Shown here: positions 1 to 9,415 of the stretch, piece after piece
Layout of the letters: every line of letters begins with the position of its first letter
Numbering within the stretch: position 1 is the first letter of the stretch
Origin: Claveliimonas monacensis
Lineage (GTDB): Bacteria > Bacillota > Clostridia > Lachnospirales > Lachnospiraceae
Reading direction: 5' to 3'
Length of the DNA stretch: 64,000 nt
Assembly (NCBI RefSeq): GCF_014982975.1
Contig: NZ_JADCKL010000004.1
Span: 1-64,000, forward strand
Program-made: the position numbers and the translations under genes
Notes under the pieces: generated by a model
Told to the model about the DNA's origin: nothing
The model's database searches: none
What the model saw: the letters and a program-made list of their open reading frames with translations, nothing else

Positions 1-39
1 AAAAAGAAATATACCTGATTTTTTAAAGTAATTTCACAA

Positions 40-158
40 CATTATTATTCCAGATCTCTTTTGAAAAATGCAGGTTTTAAGCTGAGATCTGCATTTCTTC
101 TGGAATAATAATACTTCTGGGATAATGTGTCTTATCTCAGAACTGGAATAAGACACAT
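40..158. repeat. Two adjacent inverted repeats at the broken edge of the IS66 gene
   Basis: Two stem-loops lie side by side. In the first, TATTATTCCAG (about 43-53) pairs with CTGGAATAATA (about 103-113), with a nested AAATGCAG/CTGCATTT pair inside. In the second, TGTGTCTTAT (about 125-134) pairs with ATAAGACACA (148-157). They mark the point where transposase homology ends. They could be the end of a second mobile element or a REP-like unit; nothing in the window identifies which. Confidence 0.45.
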
Positions 159-767
159 GCAAGGCGCTATTTCTCAGACGCTTTAAAAGCCCTTCCGAAA
201 GCAGCACAAAAAACTGCAAAAGATACCGTTGCGTATGAAGCTGTGAAGCGGATCGGGGCCATCTATCATCTGGACAATCAGTTGGCTGCTCTGGAACCGG
301 ATGACCGAAAGAAACAGCGGCAGATCACAGTCAAACCTCTGGTGGAGGCTTTCTTTGCGTGGGTAAAAGAGATTCAATCTTCCAATCGTCTTCCCAAAGG
401 AAAAACACTGGAAGGGATCAACTACTGTATCAATCAGGAAGAGGCACTGAAAGTGTTCCTGAATGATGGGGAAGTTCCACTTGACAACAACGTAACAGAA
501 GGAGCGCTCCGCAGCTTCTGCCTGCATAAACATGCGTGGAAACTGATCGACAGTATCGATGGTGCGAAATCCAGCGCGATCATCTACAGCATAACGGAAA
601 CAGCAAAGGCGAATAACCTGAATCCGTTCCGTTATCTGGACCATGTACTGACAGTTCTGAAAGACCATCAGGATGATACGGATTACAGCTTTATTGAGAA
701 ACTGCTTCCATGGTCAGATCAGTTGCCGGAAATCTGCCGGAGCAAGTCAAAAACAACCAATCTGTAA
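136..767 (+). pseudogene. IS66-family transposase (TnpC), C-terminal remnant
   Basis: The reading frame gives the C-terminal third of an IS66 DDE transposase. It enters around WNKTHARRYFSDALKALPK, continues through the conserved stretch VPLDNNVTEGALRS, and ends with the short IS66 C-terminal domain (KANNLNPFRYLDHVL). Full TnpC proteins are about 450-530 residues; only about 210 codons are left and no start codon with an RBS precedes them. A GTG at 243 opens the longest start-bounded ORF, but homology continues upstream to about 136, where it stops abruptly in a hairpin-rich segment. I read this as an inactive remnant truncated by another event on its left. The accessory proteins TnpA and TnpB are not visible; the rest of the element lies left of the window or is lost. 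Confidence 0.85.
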
Positions 768-771
768 ACAC

Positions 772-823
772 GGCCGCCGGAAACGGCGGTCAAAAAATGA
801 GCCAGTACTCATGGTTTACCGTG
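772..823 (+). terminator. Hairpin after the transposase and probable IS66 right end
   Basis: Seven bases after the transposase stop, CCGCCG-GAAA-CGGCGG forms a stable hairpin followed by TCAAAAAAT, typical of the 3' end of IS66 elements. The sequence GGTTTACCGTGTAC at about 813-826 resembles an IS terminal inverted repeat, but the partner end is not in the window, so the exact boundary is a guess. Confidence 0.35.
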
Positions 824-1072
824 TACGACAATATCCCCCTTCTCACTTGGAAGATAAATCTTTTCTATAATTTCAAGTACTAATATTTGCCCGGCAAATT
901 TTGTTTGAATTTTAATTTCATGAGAAACACTACATATGTCTGTCTTGTTTTTCTTTTCTTCTTGTGAAGTCATACAATAATCTAATAGTTCCCATTTTTG
1001 CTTATTTTTTTCTGTTCTATCCAATAATATCCCCATTATTTCTTCTAAATCATTTCGTGTAAATTCTATCAT
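809..1072 (-). CDS. Small uncharacterised protein, possibly truncated at its C-terminus
   Basis: I do not recognise this protein of about 87 residues. It is charged and probably soluble, beginning MIEFTRNDLEEIMGILLDRT. The ATG at 1072 is preferred over the upstream TTG because GAGAG precedes it. It follows the MATE gene by about 50 bases on the same strand and so sits at the tail of the galactoside operon. The last four residues (HGKP) fall inside the presumed right end of the IS66 remnant, so the natural C-terminus may have been replaced by IS sequence. No function is assigned. Confidence 0.5.
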   Translation of the reverse strand: MIEFTRNDLEEIMGILLDRTEKNKQKWELLDYCMTSQEEKKNKTDICSVSHEIKIQTKFAGQILVLEIIEKIYLPSEKGDIVVHGKP

Positions 1073-1128
1073 GACTCTCAACTTCTGCTTCGTTATAAAT
1101 ATGCATTAAACATTTTTGTTATTCATTT

Positions 1129-2499
1129 TCATTTCTCTAGAATTGAATTGATTCTAATTTTAAATATAACCCCAGCAGTTAACGCTGCCAAAATATCTGA
1201 AACAGGCTCTGCAATAAAAATGCCCAAACTTCCTAAATAATGAGGCAATATAAGTGCTAAAGGTACTAAAAGCAAAATCTTCCTCAGGCAAGCCAGAAAC
1301 AAAGATATCTTTGCCTGACCGAGACCCACAAAAGTACATTGAACAGCCGACTGTATTCCAAAAATTCCCCACCCGCAAATATAGATTGGAAGCATTTTTG
1401 TTACAATATCAAGAATATCTTCATTATTGGTAAAAATACTCCCGAAAAAATGGGGGAAAAACATCAAAACCATACACGAAACCCATGCTACTGTAATATG
1501 GCTAATAAAACCAATTCTATATGCCGATCGGACACGAGAAACTTGTTTTGCGCCATAGTTGAAACTAATAACTGGTTGTACCCCTTGTGTAATTCCGTTT
1601 GAAAAAATATATACTAATTGCATAATACTCTGAATAATTGTCATCGAAGCCACATAATAGTCTCCGCCATATTTCTGTAATCCACTATTAAATACTGTAT
1701 GAATTACACATTCAGTAAACGACATTATGAATGAAGATATCCCCAATGCCATAATAGCAACAACTATTTCTTTCCTTAATATTAAATCTTTCTTATGAAT
1801 GTTAATCATACTCTTATTAGATAATAAAAAGCGGATAATCCATATAGCACTAACTGCCTGTGATATAATTGTTGCAGTTGCAGCTCCTTGTACTCCCATA
1901 TTTAATGCAAATATAAATAACGGATCTAATACAACATTTAGACCTGCACCAATCAAAATTGATATCATCGCTATTTTGGATTTACCTTGACATGTAATAA
2001 ATTGGTTTAATCCTAAAGTAATTTCTACAAACAATGTCCCCCACAAGTAAGTCGATAAATATTCTATCCCATAACTTATGGTAGAACTGCTTGCACCAAA
2101 TAGCATAAGCACGGGGTATTTTACAACCTGAAAAAAAAACGTTAAAACTACCGATATTATAAGCAGTATTGTCAACCCGTTGCCTAACATTTTTTCAGCT
2201 TTTTTTATATCTTTTTTCCCCATTTCTATAGCAGCAAGTGTAGCCCCCCCAACACCAACTAGCTGTGCAAATGCAGAAATCAAAATCAAAATAGGAAAGC
2301 ATACGCCAACTCCGGTCAAAGCCATATCGCCAATTTCTGGTATTCTACTAATGTAAATTCGATCCACAACATTATAAAGAGCATTAACCATTTGGGCAAT
2401 AATAGCAGGAATAGCTAACGATAAAATTAATTTTGGAATTTCCATAGTTGCTAAGTCACTACTAATATTTATGGATTCTTCGCTGTTATAATGTATCAT
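1129..2499 (-). CDS. MATE-family multidrug/metabolite efflux transporter
   Basis: The 456-residue integral membrane protein shows the MATE pattern. An N-terminal stretch (MEIPKLILSLAIPAIIAQMV, NALYNVVDRIYISR) is followed by two bundles of six hydrophobic helices, with the second half starting near residue 240. The family exports cationic or organic compounds using Na+ or H+ gradients. It is in line with, and 83 bases downstream of, the GH36 gene, so it is probably part of the same transcript. That suggests export of a product or aglycone made by the operon, not general drug resistance; this is inference. The start at 2499 is supported by AGGAGG about 10 bases upstream. Confidence 0.9.
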   Translation of the reverse strand: MIHYNSEESINISSDLATMEIPKLILSLAIPAIIAQMVNALYNVVDRIYISRIPEIGDMALTGVGVCFPILILISAFAQLVGVGGATLAAIEMGKKDIKKAEKMLGNGLTILLIISVVLTFFFQVVKYPVLMLFGASSSTISYGIEYLSTYLWGTLFVEITLGLNQFITCQGKSKIAMISILIGAGLNVVLDPLFIFALNMGVQGAATATIISQAVSAIWIIRFLLSNKSMINIHKKDLILRKEIVVAIMALGISSFIMSFTECVIHTVFNSGLQKYGGDYYVASMTIIQSIMQLVYIFSNGITQGVQPVISFNYGAKQVSRVRSAYRIGFISHITVAWVSCMVLMFFPHFFGSIFTNNEDILDIVTKMLPIYICGWGIFGIQSAVQCTFVGLGQAKISLFLACLRKILLLVPLALILPHYLGSLGIFIAEPVSDILAALTAGVIFKIRINSILEK

Positions 2500-2582
2500 A
2501 ATTCTAATGACCTCCTACTATGAATGTTTCATCAACATATAACAAATATGCGGCAAGAATTGCCACATATTTGTTATATAAA

Positions 2583-4439
2583 TCATTTTTCATACAACAC
2601 CTGAATACTCCCACCAATCGGTATTTCTACTTCTATTAACTCCTTATCATATGTCTTTTTATTTACTACTTTCCCACTGCAATTTCTAGTGATTGCAAAA
2701 TATGAAGTTTCTCCATTGTTTTTGAGCAGCAATTTTTCTTTATACGTCCCATTAAAGATCAACATATCTCGCTCAAATTCCGCTATCTCGTTTTGAGAAA
2801 GGAGAAATATATAATCAGTATCTGTTCCATTCATAAACATCGCCGTATAATTAGGGGTCAGTGGTATTCTACTATTTTTGAAGCTTTCTAAGTTATAAGA
2901 GTATAGGTTATTATAATACTTAATCACCTCTTTTACTTCACTTGAAAGCTTAGCAAAATTCATGCCATAGGCTGGAACTCCAGCAGCTAACATTTTAATT
3001 ATGATACAAGCCACATTTTCTGGTGTATCATTTTCAGTAAATGTTTGATAGTCATTAAGAGCATATGGTGTATAAGATTGTATATGTAACGTTCGTTGAA
3101 AATTAGTTTCTAAATCAAATGGTGAATCGCCTGCTCGCATTAAATTACCGTATTGCGTATTGAAAACCGTACCATAATTCTGCTTTAATTCCACCATATG
3201 TTCAGGTTTAATTTTGCTCGTTTTTTCTCGAATTAGTTTCAATGTCAATTCTAGACCTTCAACCATAGAGCTAACATCATGTTTATGATTTGGATTTTTG
3301 CAAGGAATATTGGGCACCCAATTAAATAAATCATACTTTGAACCATCAAATCCCCACTTTTCAATTAGTTTCACACATATGTCGGCCATGATTTCTCTTG
3401 ATTCCGGACACTGAAAACAATATGAGTAATACTGCGGTTCATTCATAATAGGCGCACCTGTCTCATCTGACAATAAGTACTGATAATTTTTCTCATAGGC
3501 TTTTGAATTCTTTGCAACGGCATGAGGAGCACACCAAATAAATGGTTTCGCACCCAGTTGATGCGCCTTATCCACTAGTGCTTTCATATCTGGTATTTTT
3601 TGAGGATCAGGTTCCCAGTCACCAATATTCATGTCTACTGAATATGCACTATCTAAACCATTCCCATACCAACCATCGTCGATAATAAAGTTTTTAATTC
3701 CTAGCTCAACACCCGCTTCCATATTCTCTAGCAGCATTTTGCTATTAATATCTTTACTATCCCAATCCACCCATGAACACCACATAGGTTCTAAGGCATT
3801 TTTAGAATATTGCTCTTCTAGTTTATACCTTTTCCTGTGCATATCAGAAAATTCACGTTGTACCAGCATCCAAGCCTTCTTTTCGTTGTCACTAGAGTTA
3901 TAGTAATAGATGCCTTCCATATATTCTGCAGTATGCAGTGGATAATGCTCATCTCCTTTTGTTATCTCCAAAGCAATATGTCCTGTATGTACATTCAAAG
4001 CACGATTGGACTCTGGTTCAAGGATTTTGAACTTTGTTTCTTTATTTTGTCCAATAACACCTACAGCATTTCCTACATAACAATCATCCCTCAGAAACAT
4101 AAATAAAGGTATTTTTATATCACCGATATTAGATGAAAACTCTTTACAGCTTTTCCAGAAATCAATAAGACTAGTATTTCTCAAAAACCATCTCCCACTA
4201 TCAGGAGCAATTATTTTTGAATAATTTTTCATGCATAACACAAATTTATATGCAATCGTTTTTATATAATCCTTTTTATTATTTAATTTAATGTTTACCT
4301 CCAAAAAGTCCTTTTTATCAATATTTAAGCATAAAGTATCTGTTTCAAACGTATATTCTTTTTCAAATTCTAACCCATCAAATTCGACTTTCTCTCCAGA
4401 CTCCAACTCTACTACTATTCTGTAATACTCTTTTTTCAT
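2583..4439 (-). CDS. GH36-type alpha-galactosidase-like glycoside hydrolase, cytoplasmic
   Basis: The 618-residue protein has the clan GH-D (beta/alpha)8 barrel. FIIDDGWY lies at 251-258, and WGFDGSKYDLFNW at 362-374 holds the expected nucleophile Asp370. RAGDSPFD at 435-442 places the general acid/base at Asp438. The N-terminal 200 residues form the beta-sandwich usual in GH36. There is no signal peptide, so it works inside the cell on imported substrate. The family removes alpha-linked galactose or related sugars; the exact sugar cannot be read from sequence. The start at 4439 has GAAAGGA at a good distance and overlaps the end of the ABC ATPase gene by 62 bases, implying translational coupling to the importer. 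Confidence 0.85.
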   Translation of the reverse strand: MKKEYYRIVVELESGEKVEFDGLEFEKEYTFETDTLCLNIDKKDFLEVNIKLNNKKDYIKTIAYKFVLCMKNYSKIIAPDSGRWFLRNTSLIDFWKSCKEFSSNIGDIKIPLFMFLRDDCYVGNAVGVIGQNKETKFKILEPESNRALNVHTGHIALEITKGDEHYPLHTAEYMEGIYYYNSSDNEKKAWMLVQREFSDMHRKRYKLEEQYSKNALEPMWCSWVDWDSKDINSKMLLENMEAGVELGIKNFIIDDGWYGNGLDSAYSVDMNIGDWEPDPQKIPDMKALVDKAHQLGAKPFIWCAPHAVAKNSKAYEKNYQYLLSDETGAPIMNEPQYYSYCFQCPESREIMADICVKLIEKWGFDGSKYDLFNWVPNIPCKNPNHKHDVSSMVEGLELTLKLIREKTSKIKPEHMVELKQNYGTVFNTQYGNLMRAGDSPFDLETNFQRTLHIQSYTPYALNDYQTFTENDTPENVACIIIKMLAAGVPAYGMNFAKLSSEVKEVIKYYNNLYSYNLESFKNSRIPLTPNYTAMFMNGTDTDYIFLLSQNEIAEFERDMLIFNGTYKEKLLLKNNGETSYFAITRNCSGKVVNKKTYDKELIEVEIPIGGSIQVLYEK

Positions 4440-5169
4440 ATATGTATTCCTTTCTATAACTGTATATCTTATTAATTTTTTCTAATAGATTTTCTTTATC
4501 TTCCTCTGAGGTAATGTTACTATTTAACACTTCATATTCTAGTGGTCTTCCGTAAAATGCTAGCACCTCATCGCCTAATCGGATTGCTTCTGTCAAATCG
4601 TGAGTAACTACGATAGCAGTAAATTTCTGCTCACTATGTAACTCCAAAAATAGTTCCTGCATTTGATTCCTTATTTGAAAATCTAAAGCGCCAAAGGCTT
4701 CATCTAGAATTACCAAGTCCGGTTTTGTAAGCAGAACTCTTAATAAAGCAATCCTCTGTTGCATCCCCCCAGATAATTCATTTGGATAACAATTCTCAAC
4801 TTCCTCAAGCCCTGCTTTTCTCAAAAACGCTCTTACTAACTCTTTAGGATTTTCAAAGTCATTTTTGCAGGCAAAAAGCATATTATCCATAATTGTCTTC
4901 CAGGGATATAAAACACTATCTTGAAATAATATTCCAACTTTATATGCCTTATTTCCTCCATCCAAAACAACAGCCCCACTATCATAATTTTCGAATCCAG
5001 CTATCATATTTATTAATGTTGTTTTCCCACTTCCAGAAGTTCCTATTATTGAGTATATCTTCCCTTTTTTTAATTTCAAATTCAAGTTTTTGCATATAGC
5101 AATAGATCCCTGCTCTGGCCGTACAAACGATTTGCATAACCCAATAATTTCAACACTATTCTCTGTCAT
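4378..5169 (-). CDS. ABC transporter ATP-binding protein, SsuB/TauB type
   Basis: The 263-residue ATPase has a Walker A motif GTSGSGKTT (about 43-51), a signature LSGGMQQR, a Walker B motif DLVILDEAFGALD and a switch histidine in VVTHDLTEA. These motifs match the nitrate/sulfonate/taurine import group, not the sugar CUT families. It overlaps the permease by four bases (ATGA) and the downstream GH36 gene by 62 bases. It energises import through the adjacent permease. The last 25 or so residues overlap the GH36 start and may be a non-conserved extension. Confidence 0.92.
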   Translation of the reverse strand: MTENSVEIIGLCKSFVRPEQGSIAICKNLNLKLKKGKIYSIIGTSGSGKTTLINMIAGFENYDSGAVVLDGGNKAYKVGILFQDSVLYPWKTIMDNMLFACKNDFENPKELVRAFLRKAGLEEVENCYPNELSGGMQQRIALLRVLLTKPDLVILDEAFGALDFQIRNQMQELFLELHSEQKFTAIVVTHDLTEAIRLGDEVLAFYGRPLEYEVLNSNITSEEDKENLLEKINKIYSYRKEYIYEKRVLQNSSRVGVWRESRI

Positions 5170-5993
5170 AACTCAGTCCTCATTTCAAAATGTAACATTT
5201 TGTATAGTTTTCGTAAGATCCAGGATGACATTGCTCCTAACGCCCCAATGACAAACATACAAACTATAACACCTGACATATTGACCATCGTATAATTCAC
5301 CCATGTTAAATAGCCAATACCAGACTGTCCTCCAATCATTTCAGCAACAACCACGCCTAGCCAAGAGCCGCTCATTCCAACTAATAAACCTGTAAAAATA
5401 TTAGATGCTGCAGCTGGTAGCTTTACTCCCAAAACCATTTCCTTAGTACTTACTTTAAAAGATTTAGCTATCTTTATATAATTTGTATTGACATGCTCTA
5501 AACCTTCTATGGAATTAATTAGAATAGGAAAAAAGGCTCCTATAAATGTAATAAATAAAATGCTACCGCTTACGGTCTTAAATAGTATAATGGAAAGTGG
5601 CACCCATGCGACATTAGGGATTGGACGAATTAATTCTATAATAGGATGTAATAGATATTTAATTTTAGAATTTTCAACAATAAAAACGGCAGTTGGTATT
5701 GCTATAAACGCTGCAAGCAAAAATCCACAATATACTCTACCCAGTGAAATAATGATGTTATTATAAAACTCAACTTGCGTTATAATATCTAATAATTCGG
5801 ATACTATAGTTTGAACATCTGGGACATAGGAAAAACGAATTCCTATGTCCCAATGTATATATTTCAAAAATAAAACAACTCCTACAAAACTAGATATTGA
5901 GACAACAACTTGCAATACTTTATAAATGGTATTTTGCAATGTGTAACTTTTCAAATCAACTATTCTCCTTTTATCTTTTGATATGTTTAACAA
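5166..5993 (-). CDS. ABC transporter permease, SsuC/TauC type
   Basis: The protein has 275 residues and about six transmembrane helices with the BPD_transp_1 fold. The EAA-like coupling loop is visible around AKSFKVSTKEMVLGVKLPAA. A single short permease gene suggests a homodimer, as in sulfonate and nitrate importers. The start at 5993 overlaps the 3' end of the binding-protein gene by 23 bases, and the gene ends in a four-base overlap with the ATPase gene. Family members carry taurine, alkanesulfonates, nitrate, thiamine precursors or aromatics, so substrate is not assigned from fold alone. Confidence 0.9.
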   Translation of the reverse strand: MLNISKDKRRIVDLKSYTLQNTIYKVLQVVVSISSFVGVVLFLKYIHWDIGIRFSYVPDVQTIVSELLDIITQVEFYNNIIISLGRVYCGFLLAAFIAIPTAVFIVENSKIKYLLHPIIELIRPIPNVAWVPLSIILFKTVSGSILFITFIGAFFPILINSIEGLEHVNTNYIKIAKSFKVSTKEMVLGVKLPAAASNIFTGLLVGMSGSWLGVVVAEMIGGQSGIGYLTWVNYTMVNMSGVIVCMFVIGALGAMSSWILRKLYKMLHFEMRTEL

Positions 5994-6951
5994 CTGAAAA
6001 TTCGTCTATCTTCTTCGTCTCTACTAGAAAATTACAGTCCTCCTTCAGCGTATTTATATCCTTAGGGGAAATACCACTTTCCCATTCAATAGTATCTAAC
6101 ACTGTGGCTACTACTTCTGATGAAAAACTAGTTTCATTGCATATTATCTTTATACTTTCCTGTGGATATTCCTTAATAAAATCATGTGATTCTTCAATGC
6201 ATTGCATAAAAATTTCTGCTATTTGCTTATGAGATTTAACCCAATCGCTATCTACAACAACACCAGCCAGATAAGTATTCCCTGTTTCTACTCCTGAAAC
6301 TAATTCCCTCATTTTATCTTCTATCTGCATAGCTGTTGGATAAGGTTCCCAGGTTGCTACTGCATCCACTTTTTCTGTCATTACCATATTGCATGCAGTT
6401 GGAGTATCTTGATAAACAATGCGAACACGCTCTAAAAGATTCTGCTTTTTCAGAACTTCAAGTAACATTCTATGTGCACTTGATCCTATAGGTACAGATA
6501 TAGTCTTTCCCTCCAAATCTTGTAGAGTTTTGATTTCTGAATCTGTTCTAACTAAAATACTTTGATTCCTACCACCAATTCCTTTTCCATCAAAAGCAAC
6601 AAGCTCAGAATTATAATTCCTTTCGGTATCGCCACAGAATAAATTTATGATACATGCCATATCCCCCATATAACCAATTTGATATTTATGTGCAATCATA
6701 TTATTATTTATAACTGAACCAGAAACTTCATCATACCAATTCACTTGTATTTCCGCATTTGGATAGTACGCTTCCAATTTCTTCTCTAATAAGTGTTGAT
6801 CTTTTATAATAAGTGCTCCCCACGTTTGTGCCGTAATACTTTGATATCCTATATTCAATTCAATTTTTTCTTTAGAATCACTTAAGCACTGTATACCAAA
6901 AACCAAACACCCTAGAACTATTATAAAGATTAATGTTTTTAGTCTTTTCAC
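5971..6951 (-). CDS. ABC transporter substrate-binding protein, NMT1/SsuA-like
   Basis: The 326-residue extracytoplasmic solute-binding protein has a hydrophobic N-terminus (residues 5-21). A cysteine after VLG (Cys15) could be a lipidation site, although the lipobox is imperfect. The body follows the NMT1/SsuA fold: LNIGYQSITAQTWGALIIKD near the start, VGSSAHRMLLEVL-type motifs in the middle (here PIGSSAHRMLLEVLKK) and DAVATWEPYPTAMQ. The last is the hinge strand common to nitrate/sulfonate binding proteins. It is encoded directly before its permease. Finding this protein type inside an operon with galactosidase and galactokinase is unusual, since sugars normally use CUT-type binding proteins. 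Confidence 0.88.
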   Translation of the reverse strand: MKRLKTLIFIIVLGCLVFGIQCLSDSKEKIELNIGYQSITAQTWGALIIKDQHLLEKKLEAYYPNAEIQVNWYDEVSGSVINNNMIAHKYQIGYMGDMACIINLFCGDTERNYNSELVAFDGKGIGGRNQSILVRTDSEIKTLQDLEGKTISVPIGSSAHRMLLEVLKKQNLLERVRIVYQDTPTACNMVMTEKVDAVATWEPYPTAMQIEDKMRELVSGVETGNTYLAGVVVDSDWVKSHKQIAEIFMQCIEESHDFIKEYPQESIKIICNETSFSSEVVATVLDTIEWESGISPKDINTLKEDCNFLVETKKIDEFSVVKHIKR

Positions 6952-6975
6952 CTCTATTGCCCATCCAATCTAAAA

Positions 6976-8052
6976 TTAATTCTTTGTTTTTTCCTGAAAT
7001 GTTCTCATTCTCCCGCATTTTATTGCATAATAGAAATATGGAATGACATATATTTTAAATTGAATCAATTTGGCAAGTAATCGCTCTATCATAGTCAATT
7101 CTTGGTATATCAAATATTTCTTATATCGCCTTAAATAATCCGTATTTTTAAGTCTATAAACATTTTTTAATCCTCCCCAAAATTTACTAGGATTAGTATA
7201 ATGTGTTTCATTTCTTACAGAACGAAAATACTTTAAATATAACATTGTAACTAATCGAGGCATATAATCCAGTTCTTTCTCAAACAGTATCTTTCCGTAC
7301 TTCATCTTCGCCTGAAATACCGCCACAATATTGTCCCAATATTTCTCCCAATAGCAAGATTTTTTACTCATCGTATTATTGCCCATTCTATTATAATGGT
7401 ATAGTGCTTCTTCTGTGATATAGATAGTTCTGGAATTAATAAGTGCCTGAATAACTATAATTTCATCTTCATGTAAATTAATGTCATGATAAAACTCAAT
7501 GTTTTGTATTGAATTTCTTTTAAATAAACAACACCATACATAGCCAGTAGTAATAAGTTTATCTTCTTTTAAATCCCCAAATAGAGGTAAAATATAACAA
7601 TCAAACAATTCTCGTACTTGATATACCCCATCTGCAAGTGGAAGATTACAAATTTTTACTATTCCATCTTCCCTATGTCGAAAAGCTGAACTAAAAACAA
7701 TATCTGCTTTTGTTTCTATAGCTTTTTCAAATAAATGTTCACACATATTTGGTTCACACCAATCATCACTATCTACAAATTTAATAAAATCACCTTTGGC
7801 AAGACTTAAGCCTCTTTTCCTAGCCATTGGCAAACCTCTATTTTCCTGGTGTACAACCCTAACTCTCTCATCCATACAAGCAAATTTGTCACAAATTTGA
7901 CCAGTTGAATCTGTAGATCCGTCATCAACAATAATTATTTCTATTTCTTTCATTGTTTGATTTATTAATGAACATAAACAACGTTCAATATACTTTTCCA
8001 CGTTAAATGCAGCAACTAACACACTAACTGATACATGATTTGCACTTTCCAT
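6976..8052 (-). CDS. Family 2 glycosyltransferase
   Basis: The 358-residue GT-A fold protein shows VSVLVAAFNVEKYIERCLCS near the N-terminus (Rossmann start), IIIVDDGSTDSTG for nucleotide binding, and FVDSDDWCEP as the DxD-like metal site. The C-terminal 150 residues lack clear transmembrane helices, so it is a soluble or peripheral enzyme. It is encoded between the galactokinase and binding-protein genes with gaps of about 20 bases, in the same operon. GT2 enzymes add sugars to surface polysaccharides or small acceptors, and neither donor nor acceptor can be read here. It may re-glycosylate the imported compound or decorate the cell surface. Confidence 0.85.
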   Translation of the reverse strand: MESANHVSVSVLVAAFNVEKYIERCLCSLINQTMKEIEIIIVDDGSTDSTGQICDKFACMDERVRVVHQENRGLPMARKRGLSLAKGDFIKFVDSDDWCEPNMCEHLFEKAIETKADIVFSSAFRHREDGIVKICNLPLADGVYQVRELFDCYILPLFGDLKEDKLITTGYVWCCLFKRNSIQNIEFYHDINLHEDEIIVIQALINSRTIYITEEALYHYNRMGNNTMSKKSCYWEKYWDNIVAVFQAKMKYGKILFEKELDYMPRLVTMLYLKYFRSVRNETHYTNPSKFWGGLKNVYRLKNTDYLRRYKKYLIYQELTMIERLLAKLIQFKIYVIPYFYYAIKCGRMRTFQEKTKN

Positions 8053-8072
8053 TGTATCCTCCCCATTTCCAT

Positions 8073-9320
8073 TTAAACTTGTAACTCTAAATGTGTTGCT
8101 CCTGTCTGACGTATATTCAACGGATAAACATTTTCTTTTCCAACATACCTAGACATAAAATGAATATATTCACTCGAATATCCTATAGGCAATACAGTCA
8201 TAATAACACCTGCAAATCCGCCTCCATGCACACGGCAAGCACCACAACCGACTTCTTTCAAAAACGTTTCTGTTAATGCTAAGCATAAATTTATTTTTTG
8301 CTCACTGTAGTCAGATATGTCATAACAATTTTGTAGATATTCGCATGATGATCTACCTGATTCGGCAATAACATTTACGATTTTTTCTTCATTACACTCT
8401 GCTATTGCTTTCACCATCTTTTGCACTCTATCATTTTCATTAAAGAAATGAATCCCTCTAAGTATAGCTCTGTCATTTCTAATACTATTATGAATGTTGG
8501 AACATTCAGATAATAGATTATTTAAGCTTGTTTCGCACAATCGTGACACTCCTAAACAATTGGCAACCATAGACATCTCTTTTGGTACTTCACTATACAC
8601 GCTACTCAAATCAGCATGGCCCTTTCCTGTATTTACAATGACCAATTGGTATCCTATTTTCGAAAAGTCGAAATCAATTTTTTGATATTCAATATCTTTA
8701 CTAAAATCCAAAAGTATTGTTCCTCCTACAGCACAAGCCATTTGATCCATAAGTCCAGATGCTTTATTCCAATAATTGTTTTCGGCATATTGCCCTATCT
8801 TAGCGTATATAATTGGGTTTAACTGATTTTGATTAAAGAAAAAATCTATTATTGAACAAATAAGCATTTCAAAGGACGCAGAGGAGCTCACTCCTGCAGA
8901 ACTTATTACCTCTGTCGAAATGTAAGCGTTAAACCCAGAAACGTAAAAGCCAAATACTTTTATTGCTTTTACAATACCTGCCACTAAAGAAATGGTTCCC
9001 TGATTAGCGGGTACATCATTTAATTTTGTAATGTCTATTATTATTTTATCTCTATATCCTTCACTTATAATTTCTATAATTTCAGAATTGTTTGGATATG
9101 CCGCCCCTATCGTATCCATATTTATGCTCGCAGCTAAAACCTTTCCCCCATTATGATCTGTGTGATTTCCAACAATTTCTGTCCTTCCTGGAGATGAAAA
9201 AAACTCCATTTTTCCACTATTAAAAGCATTTTTATACTGCTCACTTAACTGCTGAAAACGCTTTAAGCTCCGATTAGATTCTCCATATACGCTGCATAAT
9301 ATTTCTTTGTTAAACCTCAT
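8073..9320 (-). CDS. galK: Galactokinase-like GHMP kinase
   Basis: The 415-residue GHMP kinase carries the galactokinase signature SPGRTEIVGNHTDHNGG at about 43-59, the ATP-binding loop SSAGVSSSAS at 140-149 and a C-terminal GAC-RVHGGGFAG motif. The family phosphorylates galactose at C1 using ATP, the first step of the Leloir pathway. It is the first gene of the minus-strand operon, and an RBS (AAGGAAGG) precedes ATG at 9320. Epimerase and uridylyltransferase genes are not in the window, so Gal-1-P must be handled elsewhere. The extra length is usual for clostridial galactokinases. Confidence 0.85.
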   Translation of the reverse strand: MRFNKEILCSVYGESNRSLKRFQQLSEQYKNAFNSGKMEFFSSPGRTEIVGNHTDHNGGKVLAASINMDTIGAAYPNNSEIIEIISEGYRDKIIIDITKLNDVPANQGTISLVAGIVKAIKVFGFYVSGFNAYISTEVISSAGVSSSASFEMLICSIIDFFFNQNQLNPIIYAKIGQYAENNYWNKASGLMDQMACAVGGTILLDFSKDIEYQKIDFDFSKIGYQLVIVNTGKGHADLSSVYSEVPKEMSMVANCLGVSRLCETSLNNLLSECSNIHNSIRNDRAILRGIHFFNENDRVQKMVKAIAECNEEKIVNVIAESGRSSCEYLQNCYDISDYSEQKINLCLALTETFLKEVGCGACRVHGGGFAGVIMTVLPIGYSSEYIHFMSRYVGKENVYPLNIRQTGATHLELQV

Positions 9321-9343
9321 ATTTTATCCTTCCTTTTCATTCT

Positions 9344-9372
9344 ATTATAAAATTATTGCTTTATTTTTTATA
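9344..9372 (-). promoter_or_regulatory. Candidate promoter of the galK-led operon
   Basis: A perfect -10 box (TATAAT on the minus strand, 9344-9349) lies 24 bases before the galK start. No good -35 box is found 17 bases upstream. A weak -35 fits a promoter that needs the divergent AraC-type activator. Confidence 0.4.
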
Positions 9373-9415
9373 CATCATATATCTATTGCTTCTCCTTGAA
9401 AATTTTAGGATAAAT

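Noticed and set aside
5971-6951. Assigning the ABC system to taurine or nitrate
   Set aside because: The family is clear but no ligand residues or pathway genes for those compounds are visible; the operon points to a galactoside instead.
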